In this document: in pieces, positions 1-7,301 of the stretch | Layout: every line of letters starts with the position of its first letter | Position numbering within the stretch: the stretch's first letter is position 1 | From: Curtobacterium sp. BH-2-1-1 | Lineage (GTDB): Bacteria; Actinomycetota; Actinomycetes; Actinomycetales; Microbacteriaceae | DNA: 64,000 bases | Assembly: GCF_001806325.1 (NCBI RefSeq) | Contig: NZ_CP017580.1 | Location: 2,046,001 to 2,110,000, forward strand | Reading direction: 5' to 3' | Notes under the pieces: model-generated | What the model saw: the letters and a program-made list of their open reading frames with translations, nothing else | Told to the model about the DNA's origin: nothing | The model's database searches: none | Program-made: the position numbers and the translations under genes

Positions 1-735
1 CCATCGGCGCCCGCGTGCGTCGGTGAGGTCGACCCAGAGCACGTCGACCGCGATTCCCACCAGCTGTTCGCGGGTGAAGCCGCTCGGCGGATCGTGCAAG
101 AACATCGAGAGCACGAATCCCAGAGCGTCGCCGAGGTCTCTGACCACGGGCTCGTCATCCGTGGTCCATGGGAGTTCCTCCCGGCCTTCCATACCCGGCC
201 AAACGACCCGGACGCCTGCGGCGAACGTCGGTGTCAGTGATTCGGTGTGCAGGTGTCGCCGAGTGGTCCGTCGCCGGAGACCCCGCGACGTCCCCGCACC
301 CGGGACGAGGAACCAGGTGTGCTGGTACTCGTCGTCGCGCGGGTCCAGGTCGATCGCGGCCGTCCACCGGAGCCGGATGTTGTCGATGCGCACGGGGCCG
401 CCGCTGTCGTTCCGCAGGTGGAACACGGGCGCGGCGGTGCGTGCGTAGGGGCTGCCGTCGACGCTGCCCGTGGTCCACCCGCCGATTTCGAGGTCTTCCG
501 GAGAAGCGCGGAGAGGAGAGAATCCGTAGTCCTCGGAGACACACCGGACGTACCGATCGTCCACCCACACGTGGGTGCTCGCCGCCTGGGCGCTCGCCGC
601 GTCGTTGACCGACCGGCGGTAGGTGACGAGTGCTGCGAACCCGCCGACGCCGGTCACCGCGGCAGTCACCCATGTGGCGAGCCCGACCGAAGCGGTGGTC
701 GTCGAGAGCAGCCACGTTCCGAGGTCCATGTTCAT
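1..735 (-). CDS. Membrane-anchored protein of unknown function (3' end cut by window edge)
   Basis: An open frame of 245 codons runs off the left edge without a stop. It starts at ATG 735; a second ATG two codons later at 729 is an equal alternative. Residues about 5-33 form one hydrophobic segment, followed by YRRS and then a soluble part rich in W, V and T. That part has a segment resembling a beta-sandwich (VFHLRNDSGGPVRIDNIRLRW region) and another hydrophobic, W-containing stretch near the edge. The codon pattern is normal for the neighbourhood, with G or C in most third positions, which separates it from the arginine-rich shadow frames. It is divergent from the phosphodiesterase at 843. 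I do not recognise the family. A single-pass protein with an exported or cytosolic beta-rich domain is all that can be said. Confidence 0.72.
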   Translation of the reverse strand, partial: MNMDLGTWLLSTTTASVGLATWVTAAVTGVGGFAALVTYRRSVNDAASAQAASTHVWVDDRYVRCVSEDYGFSPLRASPEDLEIGGWTTGSVDGSPYARTAAPVFHLRNDSGGPVRIDNIRLRWTAAIDLDPRDDEYQHTWFLVPGAGTSRGLRRRTTRRHLHTESLTPTFAAGVRVVWPGMEGREELPWTTDDEPVVRDLGDALGFVLSMFLHDPPSGFTREQLVGIAVDVLWVDLTDARGRRW

Positions 736-830
736 GAGCACAGCTCGTATCTGAGCAGATGGGCTGCCGGATGACGGCGAACGACACGCGCCCCGTTCGG
801 GTCACCCGGATTCGACATGAGTCCTGCCGG

Positions 831-836
831 TACGGT
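831..836 (+). promoter_or_regulatory. -10 box TACGGT, leaderless glpQ-type gene
   Basis: TACGGT ends six bases before ATG 843 and there is no Shine-Dalgarno sequence. The spacing fits transcription starting at the A of the start codon. Confidence 0.55.
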
Positions 837-842
837 GCACGC

Positions 843-1853
843 ATGACCCTGGTGATCGCCCACCGCGGCGCGTCCGGCTACCGTCCCGAGCACTCGCGGA
901 GCGCGTACGAGCTCGCGATCGAACTCGGTGCCGACGCGATCGAGCCGGACCTCGTGCCCACGAAGGACGGCGTGCTGGTGCTGCGGCACGAGAACGAGGT
1001 CTCCGGCACGACCGACGTCGCCGACCACCCCGAGTTCCGGCACCTGCGCACGACGAAGACGGTCGACGGGCAGAAGACGACGGGCTGGTTCACCGAGGAC
1101 TTCACGTGGGCCGAGCTGCGGACGCTGCGGACCCGCGAGCGCCTCCCCGCCCTGCGACCGGGGTCGGCGGAGCACGACGGCGAGGAGCCGGTCCTCCGCC
1201 TCGAGGACCTGCTCGCGATCCTCGACGCGGCTCCCCGGCCGGTCGGACTCGTCGCGGAGGTCAAGCACGCCGACTTCTTCGACCGAGCGGGCTTCCCGAT
1301 GGGGCAACTCCTCGACGGGGTCCTCGCCAAGACCGGGTGGCGCGGGGACGAGCGCCTCACCGTCGAGAGCTTCGAGAAGGGCGTGCTGCGAGACCTCCGG
1401 GAGCGCGGGACCGGCGGGCGGCTCGTCTACCTCCAGGAGGCGCGGGGCAGCGCGGCGGACGAGGTCGCGTCCCACGGGTCGTTGGCTCCCACCTACGCGG
1501 CCGAGCGGTCCGACGACGCGCTCACGGCCTTCGCGACGGAGTTCCACGGCATCAGCGTCGACCTGGGGACGCTGATGGCCGGGGTGGACAGCGTCGCGCT
1601 CGAGGATCCGGCACCCGTGCGGAGCGCCGTCGTCGACCGCGCGCACGAAGCCGGGCTCGCCGTGTACACGTGGACGCTGCGGCCGGAGAACCGCTTCCTG
1701 CCGGCGCCGTTGCGTCGCGGCGGCGAGGTCGCGGCGTTCGGCGACTGGGAGCGGTGGTTCACCTCGGTCGTCCGCACCGGCGTCGACGGGGTGTTCGCCG
1801 ACCACACCGACCTGGCCGTGCTCGCCCGCTCGGCTGTCGGAGGCCCGGCCTAG
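843..1853 (+). CDS. Glycerophosphodiester phosphodiesterase
   Basis: 336 residues, GDPD TIM-barrel family. The enzyme hydrolyses deacylated phospholipid diesters to sn-glycerol 3-phosphate and an alcohol. The catalytic H7-R8 lies in AHRGASGYRPEHS, where PEHS replaces the usual PENT. The metal-binding E and D lie in the next strand (IEPDLVPTKDGVLVLRHE), with the second catalytic histidine in that motif. The TTDV...HPEF stretch and the long insert after it are typical of the GlpQ branch. There is no signal peptide, so a cytoplasmic location is likely. The frame is open upstream to 759, but ATG 843 is chosen because the family begins at this motif and a -10 box sits six bases before it. Its TAG stop is the first half of the -10 box of pcrA. 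Confidence 0.93.
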   Translation: MTLVIAHRGASGYRPEHSRSAYELAIELGADAIEPDLVPTKDGVLVLRHENEVSGTTDVADHPEFRHLRTTKTVDGQKTTGWFTEDFTWAELRTLRTRERLPALRPGSAEHDGEEPVLRLEDLLAILDAAPRPVGLVAEVKHADFFDRAGFPMGQLLDGVLAKTGWRGDERLTVESFEKGVLRDLRERGTGGRLVYLQEARGSAADEVASHGSLAPTYAAERSDDALTAFATEFHGISVDLGTLMAGVDSVALEDPAPVRSAVVDRAHEAGLAVYTWTLRPENRFLPAPLRRGGEVAAFGDWERWFTSVVRTGVDGVFADHTDLAVLARSAVGGPA

Positions 1854-1856
1854 ACT
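1851..1856 (+). promoter_or_regulatory. -10 box TAGACT for pcrA, sharing the upstream stop codon
   Basis: TAGACT begins with the TAG stop of the phosphodiesterase gene and ends nine bases before ATG 1866, which has no Shine-Dalgarno sequence. Confidence 0.5.
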
Positions 1857-1865
1857 GTCCCGGAC

Positions 1866-4331
1866 ATGACGATCGTGCTCGACCCCTTCGACTCGACGCC
1901 CGGCCGTGCTGACGGTTCCGGCGCCGGTGACCGCGCCTACGACGACCCCTTCACCGCGGGTCTGAACCCCCAGCAGAAGGAAGCCGTCGAGTACCGCGGC
2001 GAGTCCCTGCTCATCGTGGCGGGTGCGGGCTCCGGCAAGACGAGCGTGCTGACCCGCCGCATCGCCCTGCTGCTCGCCAACCGAGAAGCCTGGCCGTCGC
2101 AGATCCTGGCGATCACCTTCACGAACAAGGCCGCGGCCGAGATGCGCGAGCGCGTGCGGGCGCTGGTCGGGCAGGCGTCCGAGGGGATGTGGATCTCCAC
2201 CTTCCACTCGGCGTGCGTGCGGATCCTCCGGCGCGAGGCCGAGCGCTTCGGGTTCGCGCAGTCGTTCACGATCTACGACTCCGCCGACTCGAAGGCCCTG
2301 CTCAAGCGGATCATCAAGGAGCTCGAGGCGGACTCGCTCGGGCTGACCGTGGGCGCTGCGGCCTCGAAGATCTCGAAGCTCAAGAACGAGCTGCAGGACA
2401 TCGACTCCTACGCCCGGAACATCAACGCGAACGACCCGCAAGAAGTCATGTTCACCGAGGTCTTCCGGCGGTACACGAACGAGCTGCGCCGGGCGAACGC
2501 GTTCGACTTCGACGACCTCATCGGCCAGACGGTGTTCCTCTTCCGCGCCTTCCCCGAGGTCGCCGCGCTCTACCAGCGCCGGTTCCGGTTCATCCTCGTC
2601 GACGAGTACCAGGACACCAACCACGCGCAGTACGCCCTCATCCGCGAGCTCACGCGGCCGGTCCCGGTCGAGCAGGTGGACAAGCTCGAGGACGCCGGGC
2701 AGCACGTCGCCCGCATGCGCGAGGCCGACGGGTCGATCGCCCCGGCGTCGCTGACCGTCGTCGGCGACTCCGACCAGTCCATCTACGCCTTCCGCGGGGC
2801 GGACATCCGCAACATCGTCGAGTTCGAGCGGGACTTCCCGAACTCGAAGGTCGTCCTGCTCGAGCAGAACTACCGGTCGACGCAGAACATCCTCGACGCC
2901 GCGAACGCCGTCATCGCGAACAACTTCGACCGGCAGGCGAAGAACCTGTTCACGGACGTCGGCGCCGGCGACAAGATCGTCGGGTTCACCGGCTACACCG
3001 GGCACGACGAGGCCCAGTTCGTCGCCGACGAGATCCAGCGCCTGCACGAGGACGGCATGTCCTACCGCGACATGGCCGTCTTCTACCGGACGAACTCGCA
3101 GACCCGTGCGCTGGAGGAGATCTTCATCCGGGCGGCGATCCCGTACCGGGTCCTCGGCGGCACGAAGTTCTACGAGCGCGCCGAGATCAAGGACGCCATG
3201 GCGTACCTGATCACCGTCGCCAACCCGGCCGACCCGATGGCACTCCGACGGGTCCTCAACGTCCCGAAGCGCGGCATCGGCGCGGTCACCGAGACCACCC
3301 TGCAGCGCTACGCCGACGAGCACGAGACGACGATGCGGGACGCCCTCCGGCACGCTGACGAACTCGGGTTCGGGCCGAAGGTGCGCAACGCGATCACGGC
3401 GTTCGCCGCCCTGCTCGACGATGTCTCGTCCCGCGCCGGTACCCAGCCGGTCGTGGACACCCTCACGCAGCTGCTCGACGGCTCGGGGCTGCTCGAGAAC
3501 CTCCGGAAGTCGCCCGACGCGCAGGACGCCGCCCGTGCGGACAACATCGACGAGCTCGTCGCGGTGACGCGGGAGTTCCAGAAGAACAACCCCGAGGGCA
3601 CGCTGTCCGACTTCCTGACCGAGGTCTCCCTCGTCGCCGCTGCGGACGAGCTCGACGACTCGTCGGGAACGGTGTCGCTCATGACCCTGCACACGGCGAA
3701 GGGGCTCGAGTACGACGCGGTGTTCCTCACCGGCGTCGAGGAAGACCTGCTGCCGCACCGGATGTCGGCGAACGAGCCGGGTGGCCCGTCCGAGGAACGC
3801 CGGCTCTTCTACGTGGGGATCACCCGCGCCAAGAAGTCCCTCTTCCTGTCGCTCGCGATGACCCGCGCGCAGTTCGGTGACGTCAACGTGGCGATGCCGT
3901 CCCGCTTCCTGCAGGAGATCCCCGAGGGGCTCATCGAGTGGAAGCAGTCTCCCGGCATGGCGAACAGCCGCGGCGGGACCGAACCCCGGGCCCTCAACGC
4001 CCGACGGGGCGGCGGGATCGGCGGCTCGGGCGGCGGCGCCGGCGGCGGGTACCGCGGCGGTGGCGGCTGGGGCGGTGGCTCGTACGACCGGGCGGCCGCA
4101 GCGCAGAAGACCCGTCCGAAGACCGAGTGGGCGAACCGCGTGTCCGGGCAGGTCCGCGACAACGGCGACATGGAGCTCGTGGCCGGCGACCGCATCAAGC
4201 ACGTCGACTTCGGCGAGGGGACGGTCTCGGCCGTGACCGGCATCGGCGCCAAGCGCATCGCCGAGATCGCGTTCGACTCCGCGGGCCGCAAGAAGCTCCT
4301 CATCAAGATCGCGCCCATCGAGAAGCTCTGA
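1866..4331 (+). CDS. pcrA: ATP-dependent DNA helicase PcrA/UvrD
   Basis: 821 residues, superfamily 1A 3'-5' helicase used in nucleotide excision repair, replication restart and removal of RecA. Visible motifs in order: Walker A GAGSGKT (53-59), Walker B DEYQDT (246-251), motif III GDSDQSIYAFRGAD, motif IV LEQNYRST, motif V LMTLHTAKGLEYDAVF and motif VI near GITRAKK. Length is normal for actinobacterial PcrA. After the motor comes a glycine-rich flexible stretch (about 715-745) and a C-terminal Tudor-like fold (about 770-821, beginning VAGDRIKHVDFGEG), which in PcrA contacts RNA polymerase. It appears monocistronic, with its own leaderless promoter. The start is ATG 1866; the first 35 residues are poorly conserved in the family. 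Confidence 0.97.
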   Translation: MTIVLDPFDSTPGRADGSGAGDRAYDDPFTAGLNPQQKEAVEYRGESLLIVAGAGSGKTSVLTRRIALLLANREAWPSQILAITFTNKAAAEMRERVRALVGQASEGMWISTFHSACVRILRREAERFGFAQSFTIYDSADSKALLKRIIKELEADSLGLTVGAAASKISKLKNELQDIDSYARNINANDPQEVMFTEVFRRYTNELRRANAFDFDDLIGQTVFLFRAFPEVAALYQRRFRFILVDEYQDTNHAQYALIRELTRPVPVEQVDKLEDAGQHVARMREADGSIAPASLTVVGDSDQSIYAFRGADIRNIVEFERDFPNSKVVLLEQNYRSTQNILDAANAVIANNFDRQAKNLFTDVGAGDKIVGFTGYTGHDEAQFVADEIQRLHEDGMSYRDMAVFYRTNSQTRALEEIFIRAAIPYRVLGGTKFYERAEIKDAMAYLITVANPADPMALRRVLNVPKRGIGAVTETTLQRYADEHETTMRDALRHADELGFGPKVRNAITAFAALLDDVSSRAGTQPVVDTLTQLLDGSGLLENLRKSPDAQDAARADNIDELVAVTREFQKNNPEGTLSDFLTEVSLVAAADELDDSSGTVSLMTLHTAKGLEYDAVFLTGVEEDLLPHRMSANEPGGPSEERRLFYVGITRAKKSLFLSLAMTRAQFGDVNVAMPSRFLQEIPEGLIEWKQSPGMANSRGGTEPRALNARRGGGIGGSGGGAGGGYRGGGGWGGGSYDRAAAAQKTRPKTEWANRVSGQVRDNGDMELVAGDRIKHVDFGEGTVSAVTGIGAKRIAEIAFDSAGRKKLLIKIAPIEKL

Positions 4332-4405
4332 GGCGCTGAGCTCCTGACGCCGACGCGCCCGGCCATGTCGGGAGCGCGCTGCCGCGCGTGACAATCGCCG
4401 CGAGG

Positions 4406-4424
4406 TGAGGTTAGCCTTACCTAA
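4406..4424 (+). promoter_or_regulatory. Iron box (DtxR/IdeR/DmdR type) over the des promoter
   Basis: TGAGGTTAGCCTTACCTAA matches the 19-bp DtxR-family consensus TTAGGTTAGGCTAACCTAA at 16 positions. It contains a -10-like TAGCCT (4412-4417), with GTGACA (4388-4393) 18 bases upstream as a -35. The box ends one base before the chosen GTG start. Repressor bound with Fe(II) would cover the -10 region, so the operon should be on only in low iron. Confidence 0.88.
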
Positions 4425-4425
4425 C

Positions 4426-5886
4426 GTGACAGCCCTCATCGAATTGCTGACCTCTGCCAACGCCGAGCGCTACCGGACCACCGTCACCACGACGGTCGAC
4501 CGGCTCGCGGACCGCATCTCCGACGTCGACCGACCGACGACCGACACCGCCGCGGACGAACTCCGGGCCCGCGTCGCCGCCGTCGACCTCGACGCGGAAC
4601 CCCTCGGGACGGACCGGGCGCTCGCCGAGCTCGACGACCTGTTCGTCCGCGAGGCCGTCTGGTTCCACGACCCGGCGTACCTCGCCCACCTCAACTGCCC
4701 CGTCGCGCTGCCCGCGGTCGCGGCGGAGTCGGTGCTCGCCGCCGTGAACACCTCGGTGGACACCTGGGACCAGTCACGGATCGGGACCGACATCGAGCGG
4801 CACGTGGTGGCGTGGCTCGCCGGGCGCATCGGGTTCGCGAGCGGTGACGGGGTGTTCACCTCGGGCGGGTCCCAGTCGAACCTGCAGGCGCTGCTGCTGG
4901 CGCGAGAAGCAGTGACGGCAGCGACGGCCGCGACAGCCGCGACGGCCCCGATGCTCACCGTCTTCGCCACCGCCGAGTCCCACTTCAGCGTGCGCAAGTC
5001 CGCCCGGCTCCTCGGCCTCGCCGACGACGCCGTCGTCGACGTCCCCACCGACCGAGCTGGCCGGATGCGTCCCGCGGCTCTCGCCGAGGCGATCGCGGCC
5101 GCCCGCACGGTCGGCCGCACCCCGATGGCCGTCGTCGCCACGGCGGGCACCACCGACCGCGGCGTGATCGACCCGCTCGAGCCGATCGCCGACGTGTGCG
5201 ACCTCGAGGACGTCTGGCTCCACGTCGACGCGGCGTACGGCTGCGGCCTGCTCGTGTCCCCGACCCGTCGGCACCTGCTCGACGGGATCGAGCGTGCGCG
5301 GAGCGTGACCGCCGACCTGCACAAGTCGTTCTTCCAGCCGGTGTCGTCGAGCGCTCTGGTCGTCCGCGACCCCGCCGACCTCGGCCGCACGGCCTGGTAC
5401 GCGGACTACCTCAACCCCGAGGACGCCGCCGAGCCGAACCAGGTCGACAAGTCCCTGCAGACCACCAGGCGGTTCGACGCGTTGAAGCTCTGGGCGACCC
5501 TCCGAGCGTCCGGCGCCGAGGCCGTCGGGCGGGCGTTCGACGCGGTGATCGACCTCGCGGCGGCGACGCACGCGATCGTCGACGAGCACCCGGACCTCGT
5601 GCTCGTCGCGCCGACGCAGCTCAGCACCGTGCTGTTCCGGTGGCAGCCCGCCGGCGTGACCGACGCGGACGCCGACGCACTGGTGGCCCCGATCCGTGCG
5701 GCCCTCCTCGCCGAGGGGCGGGTGCTCATCGCGAAGACCGTGATCGACGGGCGCCCCTGCAACAAGCTGACGCTGCTCAACCCGGAGACGACCCCGGCGC
5801 AGATGCGCGCCTCGCTCGACCACGTCGCCGCGACGGCAGCGCGCGTCCGCGCGGCCACCTCCGCCCCGGAAGGAGCAACGCGATGA
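4426..5886 (+). CDS. desA: Desferrioxamine biosynthesis lysine decarboxylase DesA
   Basis: 486 residues, PLP-dependent group II decarboxylase that turns L-lysine into cadaverine, the first step of desferrioxamine synthesis. The PLP lysine is K300 in DLHKSFFQP. The aspartate pairing with the cofactor is D268 in HVDAAYGCG, and SGGSQSN is the phosphate-side glycine motif. GTG 4426 is preferred over GTG 4405: the protein then begins where characterised DesA proteins do, and the start follows the -10 box by eight bases, leaderless. The 4405 start would put the iron box inside the gene. Codons around 4912-4947 are four 9-bp near-repeats encoding VTA/ATA, a possible slippage site. The stop overlaps the desB start by four bases (ATGA), showing translational coupling. 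Confidence 0.93.
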   Translation: MTALIELLTSANAERYRTTVTTTVDRLADRISDVDRPTTDTAADELRARVAAVDLDAEPLGTDRALAELDDLFVREAVWFHDPAYLAHLNCPVALPAVAAESVLAAVNTSVDTWDQSRIGTDIERHVVAWLAGRIGFASGDGVFTSGGSQSNLQALLLAREAVTAATAATAATAPMLTVFATAESHFSVRKSARLLGLADDAVVDVPTDRAGRMRPAALAEAIAAARTVGRTPMAVVATAGTTDRGVIDPLEPIADVCDLEDVWLHVDAAYGCGLLVSPTRRHLLDGIERARSVTADLHKSFFQPVSSSALVVRDPADLGRTAWYADYLNPEDAAEPNQVDKSLQTTRRFDALKLWATLRASGAEAVGRAFDAVIDLAAATHAIVDEHPDLVLVAPTQLSTVLFRWQPAGVTDADADALVAPIRAALLAEGRVLIAKTVIDGRPCNKLTLLNPETTPAQMRASLDHVAATAARVRAATSAPEGATR

Positions 5887-7301
5887 CCACCGCCGACGAC
5901 CTCCGGACCGCCGACCGTCCCGCCGACGAGACCGCCGACCGCCCCGTCCACGACCTGATCGGCATCGGCATCGGGCCGTTCAACCTCGGCCTCGCCTGCC
6001 TCACCGACCCGCTCGACGACCTCGACGCGGTGTTCCTCGACGCCGCCGACGGCTTCGCCTGGCACCACGGCATGATGCTCGACGACGCCACGATCCAGGT
6101 GCCGTTCATGGCGGACCTCGTGACGATGGCGGACCCGACCTCGCCGTTCTCGTTCCTGGCGTGGCTCAAGGAGACCGGTCGGCTCTACCCGTTCTACATC
6201 CGCGAGGACTTCCACCCCCTCCGCAGCGAGTACGACGCGTACTGCCGGTGGGCCGCCGACCGGCTCGACACCCTCCGCTGGGGTCGTCGGGTCACGGCCG
6301 TCGAGCACGACATGACGACCGACGTGTTCACGGTGCACGCCGAGACCGATCAGGGTCCCGAGACGTACCGCGCACGCCACGTCGTCGTCGGCATCGGCAC
6401 GGAGCCGTCCGTCCCCGCACCCCTGCGGGGCATCGACGGGCCGGCGATCCACTCCGCCGAGTTCCTGCCGAACCGTGACGACCTGCGCCGTGCCGGGTCG
6501 ATCGCGGTGATCGGCAGCGGCCAGTCCGCCGCCGAGGTCTACCGCGAGCTGCTCGAGGACGTCCGGCGGGACGGCTACCGCCTCGACTGGATCACCCGCT
6601 CGCCGCGGTTCTTCCCGATGGAGGACACCAAGCTCACGCTCGAGATGACGAGCCCGGAGTACACGGACCACTTCCACGCCCTGCCCGAGGACGTCCGCGA
6701 CCACCTCGGTCGCGAGCAGCGCGGACTGTACAAGGGCATCAGCGCGGACCTCGTCGACGCGCTCTACGACCAGCTGTACCGGCTCAGCGCCGCGGGACCG
6801 GTCCCGACGACGCTCCGCACCGAGACGAGCGTGGTCGACGCCGTGTGGCTGGCGGACCGGGGGACGTACCGGCTGACGCTCCGGCACGAGCAGCTCGGCG
6901 AGACGTACGAGCACGAGGTCGAGCGGCTGGTCCTGGCGACCGGGTACCGACCGCGGTCCGCGGCGTTCCTCGCACCGGTCGAGCACCTCGTCGCCCGCGA
7001 CTCCCAGGGGCGCCTGGCGGTCGCACGCGACCACCACGTCGACCGACTCGGCGGCCGCATCTGGGTGCAGAACGCCGAGGAGCACACGCACGGCCTCACC
7101 GCACCCGACCTCGGCATGGGGGCGTGGCGGAACGCGTCGATCATCCGCTCGGTCACGGGTCGGCCCGTGTACGGCCTGGAGGCGCGGATCGCCTTCCAGG
7201 AGTTCGGCCTGCCCGCCTCGGCCCGCTCCACGGCACGTGGCAGCACCGCGGACGGCGCGCCGCCCCGGCACGCGGCCGAGCGCGCGGAGGTCTCCGCATG
7301 A
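5883..7301 (+). CDS. desB: Cadaverine N-hydroxylase DesB (lysine/ornithine N-monooxygenase family)
   Basis: 472 residues, flavin-dependent N-monooxygenase that converts cadaverine to N-hydroxycadaverine with FAD, NADPH and oxygen. The FAD-binding motif GIGIGPFNLGLA is at residues 27-38. The NADPH-binding GSGQSAAEVY lies near residue 210, and the ATGYRPR-type motif (LVLATGYRPRSAAF) near 350, all typical of the IucD/SidA/PvdA family. The start ATG 5883 overlaps the desA stop. The frame is open far upstream, but that part is an arginine-rich shadow of desA. The stop overlaps desCD by four bases (ATGA). Regulation is through the desA iron box. Confidence 0.93.
   Translation: MTTADDLRTADRPADETADRPVHDLIGIGIGPFNLGLACLTDPLDDLDAVFLDAADGFAWHHGMMLDDATIQVPFMADLVTMADPTSPFSFLAWLKETGRLYPFYIREDFHPLRSEYDAYCRWAADRLDTLRWGRRVTAVEHDMTTDVFTVHAETDQGPETYRARHVVVGIGTEPSVPAPLRGIDGPAIHSAEFLPNRDDLRRAGSIAVIGSGQSAAEVYRELLEDVRRDGYRLDWITRSPRFFPMEDTKLTLEMTSPEYTDHFHALPEDVRDHLGREQRGLYKGISADLVDALYDQLYRLSAAGPVPTTLRTETSVVDAVWLADRGTYRLTLRHEQLGETYEHEVERLVLATGYRPRSAAFLAPVEHLVARDSQGRLAVARDHHVDRLGGRIWVQNAEEHTHGLTAPDLGMGAWRNASIIRSVTGRPVYGLEARIAFQEFGLPASARSTARGSTADGAPPRHAAERAEVSA

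Noticed and set aside
155..844. 229-residue minus-strand frame near the left edge
   Set aside because: A different minus-strand frame, open to the edge, has normal codon use and a membrane segment; this one is arginine-rich.
732..4460. 1242-residue open frame on the minus strand opposite pcrA
   Set aside because: Arginine- and glycine-rich antisense shadow; pcrA on the other strand has all helicase motifs.
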